A stretch of DNA of 7,067 bases, taken from NCBI GenBank assembly GCA_024277555.1, contig JAJRUY010000034.1:1-7067 (forward strand), in the 5' to 3' direction. The notes beneath the pieces were generated by a model. The model was given only the letters and a program-made list of their open reading frames with translations, did not search any database and had not been told where the DNA came from. The DNA comes from Gammaproteobacteria bacterium. GTDB lineage: Bacteria > Pseudomonadota > Gammaproteobacteria > Chromatiales > Chromatiaceae. Made by a program: the position numbers and the translations under genes. Numbering within the stretch: the stretch's first letter is position 1; each line of letters starts with the position of its first letter. Below, piece by piece: positions 1-5,052 of this stretch.

Positions 1-1
1 G

Positions 2-673
2 CATGTCCTGCCGGCTGCTGCTGCCCCAAGGACAGAAGCAGTAACCGCCAAGGTGCGTTGGGGCATGCTCATCGACGCCAATAAATGCGCTGATGGTTGC
101 AATGACTGTGTTGCTGCCTGCGACAAGGAAAATGGCCTGGATCTGGTGGATATGCCAGCAGGAGCGGACGCAGAACTCTGGGAGCGCCAGCGTCCCCGCT
201 GGATACGCCAGGTCAAGCTGAAGGACAACCTTTCCGGAAAAATCACCAACCTGCCCATGATGTGCCAGCATTGTGAAAAGCCGCCCTGTGTCGATGTTTG
301 CCCCACGGGCGCATCTTTCCGCCGGGCCGATGGCATCGTCATGGTTGATCGCCATATCTGCATCGGTTGCCGGTATTGCATGATGGCCTGCCCTTACAAG
401 GCGCGCTCCTTCATTCATGCAGAAGTGGCAGAAAAGCTGACCCATACGCCTCGTGGAAAGGGTTGCGTGGAAAGCTGTAACCTTTGCGCGCATCGTCTGG
501 ACAATGGTGGCAGCACCACTGCCTGCCAGGATGCCTGCAAGCATCAGGCAATTGTGTTTGGGGATCTGAAAGACCCTGATAGCGCAGTCTCCCAGGCGCT
601 GAAAGAGTATCCCAGTGTTCAGATCCGTGCGGATCTGCAGTTGAACACCGGCGTACGCTACAGCAATATCTGA
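2..673 (+). CDS. dsrO: DsrO, periplasmic four-cluster ferredoxin subunit of DsrMKJOP (5'-truncated)
   Basis: Iron-sulfur subunit that passes electrons within the DsrMKJOP membrane complex of sulfur oxidizers. Four cysteine clusters are visible: nt 86-121 (KCADGCNDCVAAC), 263-301 (CQHCEKPPCVDVC), 359-391 (CIGCRYCMMAC) and 464-538 (CVESCNLC...ACQDAC). This is the four-[4Fe-4S] pattern of the PsrB/DmsB/NrfC family. The reading frame is open to the left edge, and the residues before RWGMLID (VLPAAAAPRTEAVTAKV) look like the end of a signal peptide with an alanine-rich cleavage region, as expected for the Tat-exported DsrO. The GTG at 53 is therefore probably not the true start, and the gene begins outside the window. 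223 residues are visible. The stop at 671-673 is followed 27 nt later by dsrP, so the two are co-transcribed. Family-level assignment is very strong; the DsrO name rests on the dsrP-dsrN-dsrR context. Confidence 0.93.
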   Translation, partial: HVLPAAAAPRTEAVTAKVRWGMLIDANKCADGCNDCVAACDKENGLDLVDMPAGADAELWERQRPRWIRQVKLKDNLSGKITNLPMMCQHCEKPPCVDVCPTGASFRRADGIVMVDRHICIGCRYCMMACPYKARSFIHAEVAEKLTHTPRGKGCVESCNLCAHRLDNGGSTTACQDACKHQAIVFGDLKDPDSAVSQALKEYPSVQIRADLQLNTGVRYSNI

Positions 674-700
674 ATTGATTTTGATTAGGTGGGTGGAGCA

Positions 701-1924
701 ATGAAAAAGATTCACTTCAGTGAGTGGGGCGTAGACAGCCCTCGTTACTGGGGCATGCTGGCGGTACTGGGCGCCCTGGTTGCCATAGCTGGCGGTGCCG
801 TGTATTACATGGAACACAACGGCCACTGGGTTACCGGGATGACCAACCAGGTGGTTTGGGGGATGCCCCATGTGTTTGCCATTTTTCTGATTGTCGCCGC
901 TTCCGGGGCGCTCAATGTGGCTTCCATCGGCACTGCGTTTGGTAAAAAGGCATACAAACCCCTGGGCAGGCTTTCTGCTTTATTGGCGATTGCATTGCTG
1001 GCTGGTGGTCTGGTGGTACTGGTGCTTGATCTTGGTCAGCCCGGCAGGTTGCTGGTTGCCATGACCCACTACAATTTCAAGTCCATATTCGCCTGGAACA
1101 TTTATCTGTATACCGGGTTTTTCGTTATCGTGGCGGTTTATATCTGGTTCATGATGGATCGCCGCATGCAGGCATGGTACAAGCCCGTGGGCATATTTGC
1201 TTTCGTATGGCGTTTGCTTCTGACCACAGGTACCGGCTCGATCTTTGGCTTCCTGGTTGCCCGCCAGGGTTATGACGCCGCCATCCTGGCACCGATGTTT
1301 GTGATCATGTCGTTTGCTTATGGGCTGGCTGTGTACCTGCTGGTGCTGATGTTTGTATTCAATGTGGATGGAAGGGAGATAGGTGATGCCTTGCTGAAGC
1401 GGCTGAAAAACCTGCTGGGCGTGTTCGTGGCGGCGGTGCTGTATTTTACCTTGGTGTATCACCTGGCAAATCTGTATGGCACGGAAAACCATGCCTATGA
1501 AACCTTTATTCTCAGGGACGGAGGCATCTATACACTGTTGTTTTGGGGTGGCTGGGTGCTTGCAGGTTGCCTGATTCCTCTGGGGATTATTTATCACCCG
1601 GGGCTGGGCAATACAAGAGGTGGAATTGTTGCTGCTTCTACCCTGGTTATCCTGGGAGGTTTTGCCACCGTCTATGTAATCGTTATCGGCGGACAGGCTT
1701 TCCCCATGGCCATGTTCCCGGGCAAGACCATTGTCGCCAGCGGGTTCTTCGACGGAGTGAACGGTCAGCCCATGTTGTATGCACCAAGCCTGCCGGAGTT
1801 TCTTCTGGGACTTGGGGGCGTTGCTCTGGTATTGTTGTTGACCTTTGTTGGCATTCGCATGTTGCGCTTTCTGCCTGCGACCCTGTCTGACGAGGTCGCC
1901 AATCCCCGCCATGCCAAGTCATAG
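701..1924 (+). CDS. dsrP: DsrP, NrfD/PsrC-family quinone-interacting membrane subunit
   Basis: Integral membrane subunit of DsrMKJOP, thought to exchange electrons between the quinone pool and the periplasmic DsrO/DsrJ side. The 407-residue product has about ten hydrophobic helices, at roughly residues 15-37, 56-77, 88-110, 127-148, 163-184, 190-216, 233-256, 271-293, 303-326 and 366-390. This matches the ten-helix NrfD/PsrC family. The motif VLDLGQPGRL after helix 3 is typical of the family. I chose ATG 701 because AGGTGG at 687-692 sits 8 nt upstream; the in-frame GTG at 689 overlaps that site and is less likely. The gene follows dsrO by 27 nt and ends just before an intrinsic terminator at 1949-1972. 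Confident as NrfD-like; DsrP by synteny. Confidence 0.93.
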   Translation: MKKIHFSEWGVDSPRYWGMLAVLGALVAIAGGAVYYMEHNGHWVTGMTNQVVWGMPHVFAIFLIVAASGALNVASIGTAFGKKAYKPLGRLSALLAIALLAGGLVVLVLDLGQPGRLLVAMTHYNFKSIFAWNIYLYTGFFVIVAVYIWFMMDRRMQAWYKPVGIFAFVWRLLLTTGTGSIFGFLVARQGYDAAILAPMFVIMSFAYGLAVYLLVLMFVFNVDGREIGDALLKRLKNLLGVFVAAVLYFTLVYHLANLYGTENHAYETFILRDGGIYTLLFWGGWVLAGCLIPLGIIYHPGLGNTRGGIVAASTLVILGGFATVYVIVIGGQAFPMAMFPGKTIVASGFFDGVNGQPMLYAPSLPEFLLGLGGVALVLLLTFVGIRMLRFLPATLSDEVANPRHAKS

Positions 1925-1948
1925 GCGGGAGATTCCATAAGCAGCAGG

Positions 1949-1972
1949 GGCGGTCTTTCAGGCCGCCTTTTT
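1949..1972 (+). terminator. Intrinsic terminator between dsrP and dsrN
   Basis: GGCGGTCT, a TTC loop and AGGCCGCC (1949-1967) form an 8-bp stem with one G:T pair, followed by TTTTT (1968-1972). This is a classical rho-independent terminator. It lies 24 nt after the dsrP stop and 19 nt before the dsrN ATG, so it could end or attenuate the dsr message before dsrN. No convincing promoter is visible between it and dsrN. Confidence 0.8.
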
Positions 1973-1991
1973 GCATTCCGGAAACACGTGC

Positions 1992-3425
1992 ATGGCTCAT
2001 TTGATGATATCTGCGGCACACAAGTCGTCGGGCAAGACAACCATAAGCATAGGCCTGTGTGCAGTGTTTCGCAGGAAATCTCTTGCGGTTCAGCCGTTCA
2101 AGAAAGGGCCGGACTATATCGATCCCCTGTGGCTTGGTCTGGCATCAGGACGATCCTGCTACAACCTGGATTTCTTTACCATGGGTTCGGAAGAAATCAC
2201 CGACCTGTTTGCGCACGGGATGAGTGATGTGGATCTGGGTATTATCGAGGGGAACAAGGGCCTGTATGATGGCCTGGATTTAGATGGCAGCAACAGCAAT
2301 GCGGCTCTTGCTTCCCTGCTTGACGTGCCGGTAGTGCTGGTGCTCGATACCCGTGGCATGACCCGCGGCATTGCCCCGCTGATACTCGGATACCAGGCTT
2401 TTGAGGAGAAAATTCACATCGCCGGGGTTATTCTCAATAGCGTGGGGGGAAGCCGCCATGAGAGCAAACTACGCAATGTGATTGAACACTACACGGAAGC
2501 ACGAGTGGTTGGTGCAGTCCCGCGCAATGACCAGATTCGGATCGAAGAACGCCATTTGGGGTTGATGCCCAGCAATGAGACCCAGGCCGCACAACAGCAT
2601 ATCGACAGGATTGCCGATCATGTCGGCGCTCATGTTGACCTGGATGCGTTGTTGGAGATTGCCGATGCCGCGCCTGTATTGGGAGCTGCAAAGCCCGTTT
2701 GTTTTGCCAGGGAGCAGCAGTCCGGGCAGTTGCGTATTGCTTATGCGAAAGATGCCGCATTTGGCTTTTATTATCCCGATGATATGGAATCTCTGCGCCG
2801 TGCGGGGGTCAGGCTGGTGCCATTTGATACTTTGCATGATGAGGTGCTTCCCGAAGCAGATGGCCTGTTTATCGGTGGGGGCTTTCCGGAAACAGCAATG
2901 GATGCGCTGGAAAAAAACCGGAGCATGCGCGCTTCCATCAAGGCATTCATCGAGGAAGGTGGCCCGGCCTATGCAGAATGTGGCGGCTTGATGTACCTGT
3001 GCCGCAGCCTGCAATGGAAGGACAAGCAGTCTGATATGGTTGGCATATTGCCTGCCGATGTCAAAATGCATCAGAAACCACAGGGTAGGGGTTATGTGCG
3101 CTTATGTGAAACCGAGAATCATCCCTGGCGGGGAAGTACCCGGCTTCCCCAACAGGTAAGTGCGCATGAATTCCACTATTCCGGGCTGGAGAATCTGGAC
3201 GCCACACAGAAATTCGCTTATAAGGTTGAGCGTGGGTTTGGTGTAGATGGGACTCATGACGGGCTGGTATACAAGAATCTGCTGGCCAACTATTCGCACA
3301 TGCGTAACGTCGGCTCGAACCACTGGGCGGAACGTTTCGTTGCCCATGTTTGGGCCTGCAAGAACAATAGTGTTAATCCGCATTTCTTACCGGGCCGGAA
3401 GCCCATTATGGAAAAAGATCAATGA
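1992..3425 (+). CDS. dsrN: DsrN, glutamine-dependent siroheme amidase (CobB/CbiA-type)
   Basis: Cobyrinic acid a,c-diamide synthase-like enzyme. In sulfur oxidizers DsrN is thought to amidate siroheme to siro(heme)amide, the DsrAB cofactor, using ATP and glutamine. The N-terminus has a P-loop (SAAHKSSGKTT, about residues 5-15) followed by KKGPDYIDP, typical of the ATP-binding half. The C-terminal half is a class I glutamine amidotransferase domain with LFIGGGFPE, nucleophile Cys330 in AECGGLMYL, and HEFHYSGL. A TTG at 1971 is in frame but lies inside the terminator T-tract, so I chose ATG 1992 (weak GGAA at 1980-1983), giving 477 residues. The last 15 residues (463-477, PHFLPG...EKDQ) are encoded by an inserted element starting at about 3377. 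Without that insert the protein would stop after Asn462. Both domains are complete, so the enzyme is probably active. Confidence 0.93.
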   Translation: MAHLMISAAHKSSGKTTISIGLCAVFRRKSLAVQPFKKGPDYIDPLWLGLASGRSCYNLDFFTMGSEEITDLFAHGMSDVDLGIIEGNKGLYDGLDLDGSNSNAALASLLDVPVVLVLDTRGMTRGIAPLILGYQAFEEKIHIAGVILNSVGGSRHESKLRNVIEHYTEARVVGAVPRNDQIRIEERHLGLMPSNETQAAQQHIDRIADHVGAHVDLDALLEIADAAPVLGAAKPVCFAREQQSGQLRIAYAKDAAFGFYYPDDMESLRRAGVRLVPFDTLHDEVLPEADGLFIGGGFPETAMDALEKNRSMRASIKAFIEEGGPAYAECGGLMYLCRSLQWKDKQSDMVGILPADVKMHQKPQGRGYVRLCETENHPWRGSTRLPQQVSAHEFHYSGLENLDATQKFAYKVERGFGVDGTHDGLVYKNLLANYSHMRNVGSNHWAERFVAHVWACKNNSVNPHFLPGRKPIMEKDQ

Positions 3426-3615
3426 TTCAGTCTGTTACCAATAATCAGACAATTGCCAACGTCTTCACCCTGTCCTGTTCGGGTTTGTGCCCGATCTGGT
3501 GGCGCATTTTGCCCGATCCTCCTCAAATCATAGCTACAGCTATGCTTTTCGGACGATCGAACAAACTGCTTTGCCAGATCGACCGGGATTCCCGAACCCC
3601 GGTGAGAAATCCGGG
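3377..3615 (-). mobile_element. MITE-like element 1 (239 bp, reverse orientation, overlapping the dsrN 3' end)
   Basis: Non-coding element bounded by TTAA at 3373-3376 and 3616-3619. On the minus strand it begins CCCGGATTTCTCACCGGG. Its other end, read inward from 3377, is TCCGCATTTCTTACCGGG, so 15 of 18 positions match as terminal inverted repeats. At offset 72 from the minus-strand end it has the palindrome CATAGCTGTAGCTATG (3529-3544), and at offset 119 it has AGATCGG (3491-3497 on the complement). Both features recur at almost the same offsets in element 2, which shows common descent. No plausible protein is encoded. Its first 49 bases complete the present dsrN reading frame and supply the stop. 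The degenerate repeats suggest an older insertion than element 2. An IS1380-like parent is possible from the CC-type ends and 4-bp duplication, but I cannot verify it. Confidence 0.72.
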
Positions 3616-3634
3616 TTAACCCGGATGTTTCACC
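3601..3634. repeat. Junction palindrome where the two elements meet
   Basis: ATCCGGGTTAACCCGGAT at 3609-3626 is a perfect 18-bp palindrome. It extends to a 34-bp inverted repeat (3601-3634) with 15 of 17 arm positions paired. It is formed by the right end of element 1 and the left end of element 2 meeting head to head across the shared TTAA at 3616-3619. It could extrude as a cruciform or fold as a loopless hairpin in RNA. Confidence 0.9.
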
Positions 3635-3864
3635 AGGAAGTCCGATGATTGTGCCGGGATTGTTGTTCAGAGGCGAATTTCTGATTGAATCAATAGCCCA
3701 AGCTATTGATGAGTGAAGAAATATCGTCTCTGGGCAGCAAGATCGGCGCAAGGGCGGACTTAACAAACACTCGGCAACATATTGCACTTTGCTAATATAG
3801 ATGTAATGATTAATAAAAACAGCATCTTATGTTGTTATTTCAGTGTCCTGGTGAAATATCCGGG
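3620..3864 (+). mobile_element. MITE-like element 2 (245 bp, forward orientation, upstream of dsrR)
   Basis: Bounded by TTAA at 3616-3619 and 3865-3868. Its terminal inverted repeats are CCCGGATGTTTCACCAGG (3620-3637) and, at the right end, CCTGGTGAAATATCCGGG (3847-3864), matching at 17 of 18 positions. Counting the flanking TTAA, 21 of 22 positions match. At offset 71 it has the hairpin TCAATAGC-CCAA-GCTATTGA (3690-3709), and at offset 121 it has AGATCGG (3740-3746); both are shared with element 1 in inverted orientation. The right third (about 3779-3845) is AT-rich. No convincing coding sequence is present, so it would need a transposase encoded elsewhere. Its better-preserved ends suggest a more recent insertion than element 1. 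It separates dsrR from the rest of the operon. Confidence 0.8.
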
Positions 3865-3868
3865 TTAA

Positions 3869-3893
3869 TTGAACCAAGAGGGAATAGCTGGAA
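3869..3893 (+). other. Relic of the original dsrN stop plus the dsrR ribosome-binding site
   Basis: Joining dsrN at TTAA 3373-3376 to the sequence after TTAA 3865-3868 gives the in-frame codons GTT AAT TGA, with the TGA at 3870-3872. The 21 nt that follow contain AGAGGG (3877-3882), a Shine-Dalgarno match 11 nt before the dsrR ATG. This stretch therefore looks like the former dsrN stop and the native dsrN-dsrR spacer, now separated from dsrN by the two elements. Confidence 0.7.
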
Positions 3894-4208
3894 ATGTTTA
3901 CGATTACTCCTGCAGCAGCAAAACAGATAAAGGTTGCCGCCGAACAGGGTGGAACCGAAGGTATGGCCCTGCGCATGGCGGTCAGGGAAAACAAGGATGG
4001 GTCATTTGCCTATCATATGGGGTTTGATGAAGCAGCGGATACTGACCAGCGCATTTGCTCCGAAGGCGTGGAGGTGGTAATGGATCCCAGTTTTGAAAAA
4101 TACCTTGAAGAATGCACTCTGGATTATGTCGAGATGGATGACGGGAGCTGGCAGTTCGTATTTCTCAATCCTGCTGATCCTCATTATGTACCACCCAAGA
4201 CCGACTGA
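3894..4208 (+). CDS. dsrR: DsrR, IscA-like protein lacking the A-type carrier cysteines
   Basis: Small protein of 104 residues with the fold pattern of A-type iron-sulfur carriers: an ITPAAAKQIK start, a glycine-rich region, a GVEVVMDP segment, a beta-rich centre and the C-terminal FLNPADP motif. The three cysteines that bind iron-sulfur in IscA are absent. There is no cysteine in the MALRMAVRENKDG region, and the C-terminal CGCG-type motif is replaced by PADPHYVPP. The two cysteines present (RICSEG, EECTLD) are not at carrier positions. This matches DsrR of Allochromatium vinosum, described as needed for sulfur-globule oxidation and as not binding iron or clusters. It lies downstream of dsrN, but two inserted elements now separate them. 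Its ATG has a good ribosome-binding site at 3877-3882. The stop lies 10 nt from the convergent hslR stop. Confidence 0.88.
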   Translation: MFTITPAAAKQIKVAAEQGGTEGMALRMAVRENKDGSFAYHMGFDEAADTDQRICSEGVEVVMDPSFEKYLEECTLDYVEMDDGSWQFVFLNPADPHYVPPKTD

Positions 4209-4218
4209 TATCTCTTCA

Positions 4219-4608
4219 TTATTGTTGTTTGAAGCGGTGGATCAGGCGCCGGCCTTTCTTGCTGGGCCGGCCTTCGGTATGGACGGGGGCTGCGGCTCGG
4301 GCGGCGCGCAGTAGGGCCACTTCCTTTTCCCTGCGTTTCCGGCTTTCGTCAGTTTCAATGTAGAAGCTCACGGCCTCGGATGCCGGGCGGCGCTGTTTGG
4401 GCAATACCAATATCTCGATATCCCATTCCAGGCTGTTTTTGCTGATAGACAGGCGGCTGCCCGGGCGGATTTCCTTGCCGGGTTTGCTGCGCTGACCATT
4501 CAAATGCACCTTGCCGCCGGAAACCGCTTCTGCCGCCAGCTTGCGGGTTTTGAAAAAACGTGCTGCCCAGAGCCACTTGTCCAGGCGCATTTTATCTGTT
4601 TCATCCAT
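4219..4608 (-). CDS. hslR: Hsp15, ribosome-associated S4-domain heat shock protein
   Basis: RNA-binding protein of 129 residues. In E. coli, Hsp15 binds free 50S subunits that carry a nascent peptidyl-tRNA and helps recycle stalled subunits. The S4 domain is clear at about residues 7-55: MRLDKWLWAARFFKTRKLA, then GGKVHLNGQRSKPGKEIRPGS. A basic, probably helical tail follows, ending SKKGRRLIHRFKQQ, as in the family, and the length is normal. The ATG at 4608 lies only 2 nt after the grxC stop, so the genes are probably translationally coupled; no strong Shine-Dalgarno is visible. An internal Met at residue 7 is an alternative start. It converges on dsrR with a 10-nt gap. Confidence 0.92.
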   Translation of the reverse strand: MDETDKMRLDKWLWAARFFKTRKLAAEAVSGGKVHLNGQRSKPGKEIRPGSRLSISKNSLEWDIEILVLPKQRRPASEAVSFYIETDESRKRREKEVALLRAARAAAPVHTEGRPSKKGRRLIHRFKQQ

Positions 4609-4610
4609 GC

Positions 4611-4934
4611 TCAGGTTGGTCCGTCTTCAGAAGCATCGGCGCCGTGGGCAAAGGCGGCTTCATCATTGTGTGGAGTCCGTCCCAGCAGAAGATCGAGTTC
4701 ACCATAGGCTTCCAGCTGCGCCATGTCATCAAAGCCGCCAACATGGAAATCATCAATGAAAATCTGAGGTACAGTACGGCGATTGCTGCGTTGAATCATT
4801 TCCAGCATTTTTTCTCTGTCCAGATCCACGCGAATTTCTTCGTACTTCGCCTCCTTGCTTTGCAGCAAGGATTTTGCGCGAACGCAGTAAGGGCACATGG
4901 CGGTGGAATAGATAACAATACAGGGTGATGACAC
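4611..4934 (-). CDS. grxC: Glutaredoxin 3 with a C-terminal extension
   Basis: Glutathione-dependent dithiol oxidoreductase of the thioredoxin fold. The active site CPYC is at residues 14-17 after the first strand (CIVIYSTAM). The cis-proline TVPQIFID and the glutathione-binding GGFDD follow, as in glutaredoxin 3. I chose GTG 4934 because GGAGAGG (4941-4947 on the complement) sits 6 nt upstream and because it places the first strand at the normal position. The in-frame ATG at 4991 would add 19 residues unlike the family. From the GTG the protein has 107 residues. Family members usually have about 85, so roughly 20 residues after LLLGR (PHNDEAAF...EDGPT) are an acidic, probably disordered tail. 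It is the first gene of a two-gene unit with hslR. Confidence 0.9.
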   Translation of the reverse strand: MSSPCIVIYSTAMCPYCVRAKSLLQSKEAKYEEIRVDLDREKMLEMIQRSNRRTVPQIFIDDFHVGGFDDMAQLEAYGELDLLLGRTPHNDEAAFAHGADASEDGPT

Positions 4935-4940
4935 AGGGAA

Positions 4941-4947
4941 CCTCTCC
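4941..4947 (-). promoter_or_regulatory. Ribosome-binding site fixing the grxC GTG start
   Basis: GGAGAGG on the minus strand, 6 nt upstream of GTG 4934. It is the best Shine-Dalgarno near this gene and is the reason for preferring the GTG over the upstream ATG at 4991. Confidence 0.75.
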
Positions 4948-5052
4948 AATGGCAGATAGCGGAAATTTATTGTTTCCTTGTATCCTAGCATCTTTTTTGC
5001 GCTCTAAAACAGGGTAAACTGTGGCCTTTCAAGCCAAAGCCTCTGTATTGTC
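4948..5052. promoter_or_regulatory. Divergent intergenic region driving grxC-hslR and pepN
   Basis: About 105 bp between divergent starts that must hold promoters in both directions. On the minus strand TTGAAA (near 5026-5031) with TTTTAG 17 nt further on is a weak sigma-70-like candidate for grxC. On the plus strand GGTAAACT near 5013-5020 could be part of a -10 region for pepN, but no well-spaced -35 is visible. The region is clearly intergenic; the exact promoter positions are guesses. Confidence 0.35.

Noticed and set aside
3..44. Short open frame starting ATG at position 3
   Set aside because: Only 13 codons, ending at TAA 42-44. The overlapping frame from position 2 continues into dsrO and looks like the end of its signal peptide.
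980..1912. 310-residue open frame on the minus strand
   Set aside because: It is antisense to dsrP. Its Gln/His-rich composition is the usual shadow of a hydrophobic membrane protein gene.
1971..1991. Upstream TTG start for dsrN
   Set aside because: It lies in the terminator T-tract and has no Shine-Dalgarno site. ATG 1992 starts directly before the P-loop segment as in homologs.
3419..3787. 122-residue open frame on the minus strand in the dsrN-dsrR gap
   Set aside because: It crosses both inserted elements and their inverted repeats, has low-complexity composition unlike a folded protein, and no visible domain or good ribosome-binding site.
3373..3868. CRISPR array, tRNA or attachment site in the long gap
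   Set aside because: There are no regularly spaced direct repeats and no cloverleaf or tRNA-like sequence. The repeats are inverted and terminal, which fits transposon ends.
4248..4271. Hairpin GCCGGCC / GGCCGGC as a terminator for dsrR
   Set aside because: It has a 7-bp stem but no following T-tract in the plus direction and lies in the hslR coding sequence (SKKGRR region), so it is more likely a codon-use coincidence.
4935..4991. Upstream ATG start for grxC adding 19 residues
   Set aside because: The extension does not resemble glutaredoxin N-termini, and the GTG at 4934 has a well-placed GGAGAGG.
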